DNA of 51,436 bases from an uncultured Clostridia bacterium (GCA_947629665.1 CANREJ010000007.1:1-51436), one strand, 5' to 3'; counted from the first letter of the stretch, positions 8,321-16,650 are shown. Notes: a model not told the origin generated them from the letters alone. Numbers and translations: made by a program.

Positions 8321-9136
8321 TTACTCTTTGTTGTTGCTGTTCCCCAAATACGTCCCAAAAATAATTTCCTTTTTGGCGCGCTTTTCGCCCGAAGGCTTGC
8401 CTGCGCCCCGTCTTTCTCCGCGGCCCCTTCCGTGTTCACGTTTGTCGCCGCGGCCGTTTCCGCGGCCATCGCGGCCGCGCCTGTCCCTCTCGCCGTAGCG
8501 TATGCCGCGGTCGCCGGGCTTTGCCGTGTCGGGTATAACAACCACGTATCTGCCCGGCTCCCTGCCTTCGGAAGCCGTTTTAACGTGTTCGCTGTTCACC
8601 AGCGCGGAGTGGATTATCCTTCTTTCATAGGGGTTCATGGGTTCGAGATTGACCTTTCTGCCCGTCTCTATTGCCTTTTGTTCAACTTTATGGGCGAGGT
8701 TTACAAGCGTCTCTTCGCGCTGGCTGCGGTAATTTTCGCAGTCTACAACGACTTTGATATACTTTTCCCTGCCGATATTGGCAACCGCGCCCGCTATGCA
8801 CTGTATCGCGTCCAAAACGTCGCCGCGCTTGCCTATTACCCTTGCGCTTGCGGGCGTCTTTATGTCGATTTTAATTCCGTCTTCCTCCGAAACGACTTCG
8901 CCGCCGCCCTCTATGCCGAGAATTTTCAAAAGCCCGTCTATAAACTGTACGGCGCGGTCCCCGTCCTTCTTCTTTTCAACCGCGCGTATCTTCCACTTTG
9001 TGGAGCCGAATAACTTTTTTTTGCCCTCTTCCAGCACGGTTACTTCCAATTCTTCAAGGGGCAGAGCAAGCTCCATGCGCGCGTTGTTTAACGCCTCTTC
9101 GTACGTTTTGCCATAAAATACGTTCTGTTCTTCCAT
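8321..9136 (-). CDS. jag: Jag/KhpB RNA-binding protein
   Basis: A 271-residue cytosolic RNA-binding protein of the SpoIIIJ-associated family. Residues 1-52 form the Jag_N domain (GKTYEEALNNARMELALP ... KKKLFGSTKW). A KH domain follows (about 62-140, loop VIGKRGDVLD), then an R3H domain (about 145-205, PMNPYERRIIHSAL). After that comes a tail of some 60 residues of Arg/Gly/Asp-rich low complexity, longer than typical, likely disordered and RNA-binding. Jag acts with KhpA in cell-envelope control in other Firmicutes. It is the last gene of the rpmH-rnpA-yidD-yidC-jag operon, 1 bp after yidC, and its 3' end abuts a dispersed repeat. Confidence 0.95.
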   Translation of the reverse strand: MEEQNVFYGKTYEEALNNARMELALPLEELEVTVLEEGKKKLFGSTKWKIRAVEKKKDGDRAVQFIDGLLKILGIEGGGEVVSEEDGIKIDIKTPASARVIGKRGDVLDAIQCIAGAVANIGREKYIKVVVDCENYRSQREETLVNLAHKVEQKAIETGRKVNLEPMNPYERRIIHSALVNSEHVKTASEGREPGRYVVVIPDTAKPGDRGIRYGERDRRGRDGRGNGRGDKREHGRGRGERRGAGKPSGEKRAKKEIIFGTYLGNSNNKE

Positions 9137-9137
9137 T

Positions 9138-10475
9138 TTACTTTAACCTCTTTCTGCCGGCGCGGCTTTGAAGTTTTGCCCTCTCCTTTTTGTCGCTGTC
9201 CTTTTCAAAACGCACCGAAACTATTTTATTTATAATAAGTGTGGAAATCAGGCTGTAAACGGTGTTCACTATCATGTATATCGAGAATGCCGCGCTGTAA
9301 AAGAATGAGAATATACCGAAGATAATGGGCATGATTACCATCATCATCTTGTTGGTGGCGGCCGCCTGTCCGTCCACCGAACTCAGCTCGTTTGCCGCCT
9401 TTTGCGAGCGCATGGTTATGAACTGTTGCAGGAACATAAAGCCTATTGCCAGCACTATAAGCACAAAATATCCGTTGTATGTGTTCTTTTGTTTTGTTAA
9501 ATTGTATGTTACCTCGTTGTAACTTTCCTCGTAGTTGGCGTCTATGGCGCCCGCCGCTCTCTGTATGGTTGAGCGGAAGTTTGCAAAGGTGGGCACCTCT
9601 TTGTTGAGCATGGAGTCGGGATACCACAGATTTCCTATCCACAACAGCGAGGTCTGCGGCCTGCGGGAGATATAGTAATCTGCCGCCGCTCTCCTTGCGC
9701 CCAGCCTCACAAAATCGGAGACGAACAGGTTTTTCTGCTCCTCCGTCTGCGTTGCCCAGTCCGCGGGCAGGGGAGTTGCTCCCTCCGTCTGCGAACAATA
9801 CACGTTATAGTAAGCGGCAAACTTGTCGTAGTCCACATAGTAGCCGTAAATATCTATTTCCTTGCCTTCGCCGTCGGTGAACTTGCCGTTTTCGTCCCGC
9901 TTGGGGGTGTATTTCTGCGGGTTGTTCAGCCCGTCCTCAACCGCCGCAACCAAAAAGTATTCGTCGCCCTGTTCGTCCTCCGCCTGCACGTATTCGTACA
10001 CGGCGTTGGAGTATGCCTTGGTCATTTCGTTGTACGCCGTGAGGTTTGCATACTGCGAGTACTGCGAAAACGCCGAAAACACAACCATGAATATCACGAG
10101 GGATACTATCGAAGGCAGGCAGGCGCCCAACGGGTTATATCCGTTTGCCCTCTGCAACTCCAAGACCTTCTGGCTGTACATATTTTTGTCGTTCGCATAC
10201 TGTTTTTGCAGTTTTTCCATTTCGGGGCGCATGCTCTCCATGAGAAGGGATTGCTTCTTCATCTTCACCCTCGAATAGATGTCGAGGGGCAAAACTATTG
10301 TTTTGAGCATGAGAGTAAATATTATAACGCCCACCGCAATAGCGCCGGGGAAATCGGATACCAGATTGAATATCCAGCTTATGACAAAACCTATCCAGTT
10401 GAGGTCCACGGTGCCTATGCCGTCCACCGAAACCTGTATAAGCTGCGAACTTGTAAGTAAATTTGCTAAACCCAT
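9138..10475 (-). CDS. yidC: YidC/Oxa1 membrane protein insertase with large internal insertion
   Basis: A 445-residue polytopic protein that inserts membrane proteins alone or with SecYEG. Core segments are clear: AIAVGVIIFTLMLKTIVLPLD with the conserved basic region after it (about 44-90), ACLPSIVSLVIFMVVFSAFS (about 118-138), TSLLWIGNLWYPDS (about 275-290), YFVLIVLAIGFMFLQQF, and the C-terminal pair around MIMPIIFGIFSFFYSAAFSIYM. Gram-positive YidC proteins are usually 250-300 residues. Here about 130 polar residues, rich in Tyr, Glu and Asp, are inserted between the second and third core helices, on the predicted outer face. There is no lipobox. It lies 4 bp after yidD, in an operon. Confidence 0.96.
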   Translation of the reverse strand: MGLANLLTSSQLIQVSVDGIGTVDLNWIGFVISWIFNLVSDFPGAIAVGVIIFTLMLKTIVLPLDIYSRVKMKKQSLLMESMRPEMEKLQKQYANDKNMYSQKVLELQRANGYNPLGACLPSIVSLVIFMVVFSAFSQYSQYANLTAYNEMTKAYSNAVYEYVQAEDEQGDEYFLVAAVEDGLNNPQKYTPKRDENGKFTDGEGKEIDIYGYYVDYDKFAAYYNVYCSQTEGATPLPADWATQTEEQKNLFVSDFVRLGARRAAADYYISRRPQTSLLWIGNLWYPDSMLNKEVPTFANFRSTIQRAAGAIDANYEESYNEVTYNLTKQKNTYNGYFVLIVLAIGFMFLQQFITMRSQKAANELSSVDGQAAATNKMMMVIMPIIFGIFSFFYSAAFSIYMIVNTVYSLISTLIINKIVSVRFEKDSDKKERAKLQSRAGRKRLK

Positions 10476-10479
10476 TATA

Positions 10480-10764
10480 TTAAAGTACCCATTTGAATTT
10501 AAACCGTTCGGGCGGGGGATCGAAGCCCCCTTTCGAGAGGGGATTGCAGCGCAATATCCGCCAGATCCCCAAACATATCCCCAAAATAAGCCCGCGGTTG
10601 TTTATTGCCTGCTTTGTATATTCCGAACACGTCGGGCTGTACAAACAGGTGTGGCGCGAGAGACGCCGCTGGTAAAAAACTATCGTTCTCATCGCGGCGG
10701 CCTTCAAAAAGGGTTTGAATACCTTTTTTTTTAAAATTTTCAGCGTCTTTTTTATTTTTCCCAT
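10480..10764 (-). CDS. yidD: YidD membrane protein insertion efficiency factor
   Basis: A 94-residue peripheral membrane protein with the family core [19 protein letters not shown] and the end pattern [18 protein letters not shown]. It assists YidC-dependent insertion. The ATG at 10764 lies inside the end of rnpA (13-bp overlap), so translation is probably coupled. Order rpmH-rnpA-yidD-yidC-jag is the ancestral bacterial one. Confidence 0.97.
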   Translation of the reverse strand: MGKIKKTLKILKKKVFKPFLKAAAMRTIVFYQRRLSRHTCLYSPTCSEYTKQAINNRGLILGICLGIWRILRCNPLSKGGFDPPPERFKFKWVL

Positions 10765-11078
10765 CCGTTTACCTTTTTAAAGCAATTTAAAAAGCTCTTT
10801 TCAAAGGCAACAAAGCTGTATTCCTCCGCAGGATGAGGCATAACCACCACCGCCCAATTTTTTTTAAGCATGTGGGAATTTTTGTTGAACGCCTCGCGTA
10901 TCAGCCTCTTTATGCGGTTGCGCACCACGGCCTTGCCGTGCTTTTTTGAGAGGGCTATGCCCATTCTCATCTCCGCGGAAGGAACAACAATCAACGTGAG
11001 AGCGGGGGAATACACTCTTTTCCCCCTCTTGAATATCTTTAAAAACTCCGAATTTTTTTTAATTTTGAGGTAGTTCAA
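10752..11078 (-). CDS. rnpA: Ribonuclease P protein component
   Basis: A 108-residue basic protein that binds the RNase P RNA and aids tRNA 5'-end maturation. The signature [12 protein letters not shown] (about 53-64) and the N-terminal [13 protein letters not shown] are clear. The start is a TTG (codon at 11078) separated by a single base from the rpmH stop codon, so expression is coupled to rpmH; no ATG suits the family start. Confidence 0.97.
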   Translation of the reverse strand: MNYLKIKKNSEFLKIFKRGKRVYSPALTLIVVPSAEMRMGIALSKKHGKAVVRNRIKRLIREAFNKNSHMLKKNWAVVVMPHPAEEYSFVAFEKSFLNCFKKVNGWEK

Positions 11079-11079
11079 C

Positions 11080-11214
11080 TTACGCCGTGAGCTTCTTTCT
11101 GCCCTTGTTTCTTCTTCTCTTCAAAACCTTTCTGCCTGCGGTTGAGGCCATTCTCTTCCTGAAACCGTGAACCTTGCTTCTCTGTCTTTTCTTGGGCTGG
11201 TAAGTCCTTTTCAT
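11080..11214 (-). CDS. rpmH: Ribosomal protein L34 (bL34)
   Basis: A 44-residue very basic protein, translated by hand from the minus strand: begins [18 protein letters not shown], contains [11 protein letters not shown] and ends KGRKKLTA, fully typical of bL34. A good ribosome site (AAGGAGCAAGAC before ATG) and a consensus promoter precede it. It heads the rpmH-rnpA-yidD-yidC-jag operon. Confidence 0.98.
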   Translation of the reverse strand: MKRTYQPKKRQRSKVHGFRKRMASTAGRKVLKRRRNKGRKKLTA

Positions 11215-11264
11215 GTCTTGCTCCTTTTATTTTACGTTTTTAAACTTTTTTATTTATCTTCCGC

Positions 11265-11293
11265 ATTATACTTGTAAAACCGTTTAAAGTCAA
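11265..11293 (-). promoter_or_regulatory. Promoter of rpmH operon
   Basis: Minus strand: TTGACT (11293-11288), 17-bp spacer, TATAAT (11270-11265), 51 bases upstream of the rpmH ATG. The -35 box overlaps the dnaN stop codon (11290), so there is no room for a dnaN terminator before it. Confidence 0.8.
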
Positions 11294-12396
11294 GCGTTAT
11301 TGGAAGTGCGTACGGGTAAAATGAGATACAGCGCGCTCTTATCTTCAAGATTCTGGCAGGTGAAGGGCTGTACCTGGTTGTTGAAGGATATCACTATTTT
11401 ATCCTCCTGCAAGGCGTTCACCGCCTCTATTATGAACTTGGAGTTCATCGCTATTTTTACGTCCTTGCCCTCCATATGCGCCTTTACGGGCTCCTGCACG
11501 TTGCCTATTTCCGAAGAGGAAGAGATTTCTATCTTGTCGCCCGTTATGTCAAAGGTTATCAGGCTGTTCTTATCCCCCCTCACAAGTATTGCCGCACGCT
11601 CTATGGACTCCTTTAATTTGTCCTTTTCCACCGTAACTTCGGTTATGAACGAGCGGGGGATTATGTTCTCCTTCTTGATAAAGTCCCCGCCGTAGAGCCG
11701 CGACGTCAGCACGGTGTTGTCGCTGGATACGAGTATCATTCCCCTCTGCACGAAAATTTCCGTTTCCTCGGCGCTTTCGGGGATCATCTTTTCTATTTCG
11801 TTCAGCGTCCTTGCGGGGCAGACTATCTCCATGTTGCCCGTGGAGGACACAACCTTGCCCGAAACGGTAGCCAGCCTGAACCCGTCGAGGGAGGTTACGC
11901 ATATATCGTCGCCGTTTATAATGAACTGGCAGCCCTTCAAAATGGGTCTGGAATCGTCCGCGGCACAGCAGAAGGAGGTGGAAGTTATGAACCTTTTGAG
12001 GTCGGCAGTCTTTAATTTAAAGCTGTTCTCCTTTATTTCGAGGTCTATCCGCGGAAATTCATCGGCGGAGAGCACCTGCATGCTCGTCTGGCTGTCCGAG
12101 TACACTATGTCCATCTTTTTGTCCTGGGTGGAGAGGATTATCTGCACGTCCTCCAACTTTTTGATAAAATCGCAAAAATATTTGCCGGGGACGCACACCT
12201 CGCCGTCCTCGTAAACTTCGGCGGGAATGGTCTTTATTATGGCAATTTCGCCGTCCGTCGCCGAGAGCGTGAGCTTATCGTTTTTTGCCGAGAGCTTTAT
12301 GCACTCCAAGACGGGAACGGTAGTCTTTGAGGAACAGGCCTTTACAACTTTAAGCACCGCTTCCGACAGATTGATTCCTTCACAAACACACTTCAT
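11290..12396 (-). CDS. dnaN: DNA polymerase III beta subunit (sliding clamp)
   Basis: About 368 residues forming three repeated clamp domains, starting MKCVCEGINLSEAVLKVVKACS. The family segments TTVPVLECIKLSA, RPILKGCQFIINGDDICVTSLDGFRLA and the C-terminal end SALYLILPVRTSNNA (the usual 'L.LPVR') are visible. It forms a dimeric ring that tethers DNA polymerase. ATG at 12396 is preferred over the upstream TTG because AAGGGG lies nine bases before it. Normally dnaA sits directly upstream; here the upstream neighbour is a 390-bp AT-rich gap and divergent rsmG, with dnaA absent. The transcript continues toward rpmH. Confidence 0.98.
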   Translation of the reverse strand: MKCVCEGINLSEAVLKVVKACSSKTTVPVLECIKLSAKNDKLTLSATDGEIAIIKTIPAEVYEDGEVCVPGKYFCDFIKKLEDVQIILSTQDKKMDIVYSDSQTSMQVLSADEFPRIDLEIKENSFKLKTADLKRFITSTSFCCAADDSRPILKGCQFIINGDDICVTSLDGFRLATVSGKVVSSTGNMEIVCPARTLNEIEKMIPESAEETEIFVQRGMILVSSDNTVLTSRLYGGDFIKKENIIPRSFITEVTVEKDKLKESIERAAILVRGDKNSLITFDITGDKIEISSSSEIGNVQEPVKAHMEGKDVKIAMNSKFIIEAVNALQEDKIVISFNNQVQPFTCQNLEDKSALYLILPVRTSNNA

Positions 12397-12402
12397 ACCC
12401 AA

Positions 12403-12787
12403 AAACCCCTTTGCGGCGCACAGCCGCCCTATGTTTTATTTTTATTTTATTAAAAGATTATTAAAGTATAATTAATAATAATGGGCGGTGGAAATGTGTA
12501 CAATTACGCGCGCCCGTACAAATATAGATATATAATATCAAAAATAACGGAAAAAAGCAAACGATTAGGCGGGAATATATCAACAAAACGCCCGATTTTT
12601 TTGGGGATTTAAGGGTTGAAGGATTGTGGAAAGGTGGAAACAAAGCCGCCCGTTCAGCTGTCTTTATTTTAATAATTTAAAAAAATAAGGAGGCGCGGAA
12701 AAATTTTAAGGGGTTATCAACCGGCTTTTGTGGATTGTGGATATTTTATATGTTGAAATTGTTTAAAATTTTTGGTATAATGCGGGT
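12403..12787. other. AT-rich dnaN-rsmG intergenic region with DnaA-box-like sites
   Basis: No gene. On the minus strand the boxes ATATCCACA (12744-12736) and CAATCCACA (12737-12729) overlap by two bases; CTTTCCACA (near 12624-12632), TTATCAACC (12713-12721) and TTGTACACA-like sequence near 12495 are further weak matches to TTATCCACA. Runs of A/T surround them. It sits at a switch from leftward to rightward genes. This may be a second, weaker origin element or a DnaA-regulated promoter. Confidence 0.5.
12753..12781 (+). promoter_or_regulatory. Promoter of rsmG, probable leaderless transcript
   Basis: TTGAAA (12753-12758), 17-bp spacer, TATAAT (12776-12781), then six bases to the ATG at 12788. 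Transcription would begin at about the A of the start codon, and no Shine-Dalgarno sequence is present. Confidence 0.75.
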
Positions 12788-13468
12788 ATGGACGAACAGC
12801 GGCTTAAAGACCTTATCGGCGGGGAATACAGCGAAAAATTCACCCTCTACAAAGAACTCTTGCAGGAGTACGGAAAAATGTTCAATATCACCTCCGTTCT
12901 GGACGACGGGGGCATATTTTACAGGCATTTTTTGGACAGCATAGCGGGTGAAGAGTACTTTTTTGGGGGAGCGGACGTGGCAGAAGTTGGGTCCGGCGGC
13001 GGTTTTCCCTCCATTCCCCTCAAAATAATAAGGGACGATTTAAAGTTTACTTTGATGGAAAGCACGGGCAAAAAGTGCGCGTTTTTGCAGACCGTTGTGG
13101 ATAAACTCGGCTTAAACGGTGTACAAGTGCTGAATGTACGCGCGGAGGACGCGGGCAGGGACGAAAGATACAGGCAAAAATTCGGCGTTTGCTGCGCGAG
13201 GGCGGTTGCAAGGCTGAACGTGCTTGCCGAGTACTGCCTGCCCTTTGTTGAAGAGGGCGGGAGGTTCATCGCCTACAAGGGCGACTGCGCGGACGAGATA
13301 ACCGGGGCGAAAAACGCGATTAAGATTTTGGGCGGGGAGATAGAGGATATAGTTGAATACAACCTGCAAAACTGCGGCAAGCGCACGCTTGTGATAGTAA
13401 GAAAAATTGCGCCCACCCCGTTTAAATATCCGCGGGGCAACGCAAAGGTGAAAAAGAATCCGCTATGA
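12788..13468 (+). CDS. rsmG: 16S rRNA (guanine527-N7)-methyltransferase
   Basis: A 226-residue cytosolic SAM-dependent methyltransferase that modifies G527 of 16S rRNA. The SAM-binding motif VAEVGSGGGFPSIPL (about 65-79), the preceding FYRHFLDSI and the later CARAVARLNVLAEYCLP and GGRFIAYKG match the GidB/RsmG family. In most Firmicutes it follows mnmE-mnmG; those genes are missing here and it faces dnaN instead. Its ATG follows the -10 box by six bases. Its stop overlaps the next gene's start (ATGA). Confidence 0.97.
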   Translation: MDEQRLKDLIGGEYSEKFTLYKELLQEYGKMFNITSVLDDGGIFYRHFLDSIAGEEYFFGGADVAEVGSGGGFPSIPLKIIRDDLKFTLMESTGKKCAFLQTVVDKLGLNGVQVLNVRAEDAGRDERYRQKFGVCCARAVARLNVLAEYCLPFVEEGGRFIAYKGDCADEITGAKNAIKILGGEIEDIVEYNLQNCGKRTLVIVRKIAPTPFKYPRGNAKVKKNPL

Positions 13469-13911
13469 GCGTCTGTTGTTTTACGGGACACCGCGTTTTG
13501 AAGGATTTGGACGCGGCGCTTCTGGACAGGGTTATAACCAATCTCGTAAAGGCGGGTTGCAGGCGCTTTTTATGCGGGATGGCAAAGGGCTTTGATTTGG
13601 CCGCCGCCGAGAGCGTGATTGCTCTCAAAAGGGCATATCCGGGGGTCAATCTGGTTGCGTGCATACCTTGCGGGGAGCAGGCGGACGGTTATTCGGCGAC
13701 CGATAAGTGGCGTTATAAAAGGATATTGTCCAACTGTGAGGAAGTTATAGTGCTGTCGGAAAGTTACTATAACGGCTGTATGCACGTGCGCGACCGGTTC
13801 ATGGTGGACAACAGCGACATTGTGTTGTGTTATTTGAGGGAAAAGTCCGGCGGGACGTATTATACGGTGAGGTATGCCGGGGAGTGCGGTTTAAAAATAA
13901 TCGAGTTGTAG
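13465..13911 (+). CDS. SLOG-fold protein of the YpsA/DUF1273 type
   Basis: A 148-residue protein. The N-terminal CCFTGHRVL (residues 4-12), then LCGMAKGFDLAAAESVI (about 37-53) and VLSESYYNGCMHVRDRFMVDNSDIVLCY (about 96-123) fit the SLOG Rossmann-like nucleotide-binding family of B. subtilis YpsA. SLOG proteins are thought to bind nucleotides or nucleotide-derived ligands; YpsA affects cell division in B. subtilis, but function here is not shown by the sequence. The ATG overlaps the rsmG stop (ATGA), implying translational coupling. SLOG proteins also occur in defence loci, and the accessory cassette begins 0.6 kb downstream. Confidence 0.87.
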   Translation: MSVCCFTGHRVLKDLDAALLDRVITNLVKAGCRRFLCGMAKGFDLAAAESVIALKRAYPGVNLVACIPCGEQADGYSATDKWRYKRILSNCEEVIVLSESYYNGCMHVRDRFMVDNSDIVLCYLREKSGGTYYTVRYAGECGLKIIEL

Positions 13912-14410
13912 CTCCCGCGGCAAGCGCGGATATACATCGCATAACATTGTTGTCTTTACGTTTTTGCTCGGTTATTTACGTCTAAGTAAACTCCCGTCGC
14001 AAAATCCGCAGGCGCCTCGTTCTGCTCGTATCTGCGCACTTGCTAACTACGTAAAAACAGAGTTCACAAAAATTTTCGTGCGGTTGCGCGCACTCAAATT
14101 TTTCGTGATTTGAGGAGCCGGCTCCTCTTTGCACCATATTTAAGGGCGCACAATAATATAATGGCGCAAATTCACCCTGCTGCGCGAGCGAAGCGACGCC
14201 CTGCCGAGGCTCCCTGCGGGAAACGGCAGAGGCAAAAGTATTTGCAAATTGAGTGCGCTGGCGCAAAAGCGTGGTTTTGCTTGCGCCGTAAAATATTCAG
14301 GAACATGTACACTCCCGTCGTCGCTTACGCACACTCCTTGTCTTGCTTGTTTCTAACCCGTTGTAGACTTCGTAAATACAGAGTTCACAAAAATCTCGGC
14401 AGGCTTCTTT
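13912..14410. repeat. Composite dispersed repeat, copy D (inverted)
   Basis: The inverse of copies B and C: starts with 'ccgcggcaagcgcggatat' and 'cgcataacattgttg', then 'gagttcacaaaaattttcgtgcggttgcgcgcact', 'aagggcgcacaataatataatggcgc', and ends with 'cttgtagacttcgtaaat' type sequence and 'gagttcacaaaaatctcgg'. It fills the space between the SLOG gene and the HNH gene. No gene seen. Confidence 0.8.
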
Positions 14411-14529
14411 CACTTAAAATTATAAAAAAATGCAATATATATCGCAAAATTTAATGGAAAATATGTAATTTTTTATAGTTCTCTTTACTTTGCCGATAAT
14501 TGATGGTATCATTTATTAAGGATAAAATT

Positions 14530-15039
14530 ATGTTTACATTGGAAGAATTAGCGTCAGATGAGACGATAAAAAAAGAGTACAAAAAATCATTACTGCTCAA
14601 TATATTTAAAAAATTAGTTGTGATGATGAAAAGAGACGATACAATGAAATTAAAAGTACGCAAGCTGTTTTTGCAAACAACAGATGCGGAAATGACAACG
14701 AAAATCATAGTTTCCAAGTATTTTAATTTTGATCTTTCCAAAGAAGATGCCCATACAATGTTTCAATGGATCAATGCTCACTTTAATAAACAGCCAAAAA
14801 GAAAAATTATTTCTTTGGATTTCAAAGAGAAATTATATCGGTTACAAAACGGCAAATGTGCTGTGTGTGGCGAAGATTTGGGGGAAGATTTGTCTAAAAT
14901 ACAAGTAGACCACATTATTCCATGGGTGTTGGTAGGCGACGAATTGGAGAATAACTATCAATGCCTTTGTCAAACTTGTAATGAGTGTAAAAGCGCACAT
15001 ACCGATTATATTTTCAAAAAACTTATAAATTTAAATTAA
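14530..15039 (+). CDS. HNH endonuclease
   Basis: A 169-residue protein from the ATG at 14530, which has AAGGA seven bases upstream; an in-frame ATG at 14503 lacks such a site. The C-terminal half is a zinc-stapled HNH nuclease: C110-x2-C113, D127-H128-IIP, N142, C147-x2-C150-N151, K154. The N-terminal half (1-90) is helical, rich in Lys/Glu/Leu, with no recognised domain. It would cut DNA or act as a nickase, using one metal at the HNH site. It lies 10 bp upstream of the DGQHR gene, same strand, so they are probably co-transcribed. The pair is visibly more AT-rich than neighbours, and is flanked by repeats, signs of horizontal acquisition. A defence or mobile-DNA role is inference. Confidence 0.92.
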   Translation: MFTLEELASDETIKKEYKKSLLLNIFKKLVVMMKRDDTMKLKVRKLFLQTTDAEMTTKIIVSKYFNFDLSKEDAHTMFQWINAHFNKQPKRKIISLDFKEKLYRLQNGKCAVCGEDLGEDLSKIQVDHIIPWVLVGDELENNYQCLCQTCNECKSAHTDYIFKKLINLN

Positions 15040-15049
15040 AGGGTATCAT

Positions 15050-16126
15050 ATGAAAAAAATTTATTTGCAAAAAATAGAACAATACAATTCTGTATCGTAT
15101 GTTGGAAAAATTGATCCGAGGGATTTAATACAAGTCGCCACGAAGATAGAAATAGGGGAAACACAGGATGCTCAACGGCCGTTAAGTGCAAAAAGAATCA
15201 AAGAAATCGCCAAATATGTTGGGGATGAAAAAGGTATTCTTCCAAACACCTTAACCATATCAACCAAAGACAGCCGGTTCAAAATCAATCGCGAGCCGAC
15301 TACGGATTTTTTCTATATTGAGTTTCCCAACGAATCTGCGGAATTTGCCGATTATAAGGACGCCATAGATATTTTGGATGGTCAGCACAGGCTATATTCT
15401 TTTATGGAAGAATTGCGCAAAATCAATGATAATGATAAATATGAAATCGGTTTTACTATGTATATATGCCCCACACTATTCGAACGCCGCAGAATTTTTA
15501 TTAGTTGCAACGAAAAGCAGGAAAAAGTCAGTGGCAATCTCTTAATGTGGTTCAGAGAAAAATTAAATATGCTGTCTTCGGAAGAGAAAAAGCTATACAA
15601 TATAGTAACAAAGTTAAACCAGGAATATCCGCTGAAAGGACGCATAATTTTAAGTGCCGAAAAGGTAGCAAACGGCATAAAATCAAAAGAAATTATGAAT
15701 ATTATAAGACAGGCGAAGATATGTAACATCTCGATAAACGATGAGATCCTCACGGAGGATCAAATTGTAAAATTGATATGTACATACTTGCGGGCATGGG
15801 AAAGCGTAGTGGATTTTAAATTTTCTTCGCCGATTATCAAGAAAGACGGGCCCGCAGTTAAGCAAGCCGGCATACGGTATATGCTATTGATTTTACCTAC
15901 GGTTTGGGATAGGGCACTGGCTATGCATGAAAAATTCACCGTGGAATTTGTACAACAAACGCTGATTCAGTTCATGACAACGCAAGGTGTTGTAAGAAAT
16001 GAATTTTTTACGTGCGATGAAAACAAATTTAAATTCAGGGATCGTTCGGTGATAGAACAATTTGCAAATGAAAGTATTCAAAAAATTAAAACAATGAATG
16101 TAGGCGATTTCAATCCGTTGTCGTAG
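15050..16126 (+). CDS. DGQHR-domain protein (DndB-like family)
   Basis: A 358-residue protein with the eponymous DGQHR at residues 110-114 in the context AIDILDGQHRLYSF. An AQRPLSAKRIKEIAKYV segment (41-57) precedes it, as in ParB-like/DndB proteins where target positions follow. DGQHR proteins include DndB, the regulator of phosphorothioate DNA modification genes, and standalone members found in defence islands; no dndC, dndD or dndE gene is present here. A ribosome site (AAAGGG) precedes the ATG. The C-terminal 200 residues are helical, without recognised motifs. Adjacent to the HNH gene, AT-rich codon use, then a hairpin and the 70-bp repeat array. Function inferred only from family and context. 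Confidence 0.88.
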   Translation: MKKIYLQKIEQYNSVSYVGKIDPRDLIQVATKIEIGETQDAQRPLSAKRIKEIAKYVGDEKGILPNTLTISTKDSRFKINREPTTDFFYIEFPNESAEFADYKDAIDILDGQHRLYSFMEELRKINDNDKYEIGFTMYICPTLFERRRIFISCNEKQEKVSGNLLMWFREKLNMLSSEEKKLYNIVTKLNQEYPLKGRIILSAEKVANGIKSKEIMNIIRQAKICNISINDEILTEDQIVKLICTYLRAWESVVDFKFSSPIIKKDGPAVKQAGIRYMLLILPTVWDRALAMHEKFTVEFVQQTLIQFMTTQGVVRNEFFTCDENKFKFRDRSVIEQFANESIQKIKTMNVGDFNPLS

Positions 16127-16150
16127 ATACATTATGGTTTGTAATTTAAA

Positions 16151-16172
16151 CGGCGCGCCATTCGGCGCGCCG
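16151..16172. terminator. Hairpin after the DGQHR gene
   Basis: Perfect 9-bp GC stem CGGCGCGCC/GGCGCGCCG with loop ATTC, 25 bp after the stop codon. The T-run is poor (CTATGTTT), so termination strength is uncertain. It abuts the first 70-bp repeat. Confidence 0.5.
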
Positions 16173-16185
16173 CTATGTTTGAATA

Positions 16186-16650
16186 GCGCCCAAGTTCGTC
16201 TACTGCCAACGCAATTAAGAAACCCAGGTGTAGCGTTACGCTTCCTGCTTGACTTGCGCCCAAGTTCGTCTACCGTCAAAGTAATTAAGAAACCCAGGTG
16301 AAGCGTTACGCTTCCCCGTTTGTCCTGCGCCCAAGTTCGTCTACTGCCAACGCAATTAAGAAACCCAGGTGTAGCGTTACGCTTCCTGCTTGACTTGCGC
16401 CCAAGTTCGTCTACCGTCAAAGTAATTAAGAAACCCAGGTGAAGCGTTACGCTTCCCGCTTGACCTGCGCCCAAGTTCGTTTACCGCCAACGCAATTAAG
16501 AAACTCGGGTGAAGCGTTACGCTTCCCGCTTGACGGGCGCAAAAGTTCGTCTACCGCCAACGCAATTAAGAAACCCAAGTAAAGCGTTACGCTTCCCGCT
16601 TGACCTGCGCCCAAGTTCGTCTATTGTCAACGCAATTAAGAAACTTGGCC
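16186..16650. repeat. Tandem array of about seven 70-bp repeats
   Basis: Unit starts (GCGCCCAAGTTCGTC or variant) fall at 16186, 16256, 16327, 16397, 16467, 16537 and 16607, a period of 70 bp with one of 71; the last is truncated. Each unit contains AATTAAGAAACCCAGGT and the palindrome GAAGCGTTACGCTTC or a one-base variant. Alternating sub-types (CTACTGCCAACGC versus CTACCGTCAAAGT) show two-unit duplications in the first four units. The period is not a multiple of three, and no frame reads as a sensible protein. The last unit overlaps the 3' end of yyaC. Related solitary units lie near 23.4 and 30.7 kb. Confidence 0.92.

Noticed and set aside
11290-12396. dnaA expected next to dnaN
   Set aside because: No initiator ATPase with a DnaA-type P-loop and DNA-binding C-terminus is present anywhere in the window; only dnaN is found.
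12461-12643. 60-residue hydrophobic ORF in the dnaN-rsmG gap
   Set aside because: Arises from AT-rich sequence; no ribosome site or protein similarity that I can see.
15893-16474. Leftward repeat-containing ORF across the 70-bp array
   Set aside because: It overlaps the DGQHR gene and the repeats. The 70-bp period is not a multiple of three, so the repeats in protein shift frame; a shadow.
16186-16650. CRISPR array or integron attC array
   Set aside because: The 70-bp units are contiguous and similar along their whole length, with no unique spacers and no cas genes. There is no RYYYAAC/GTTRRRY attC core and no integrase.
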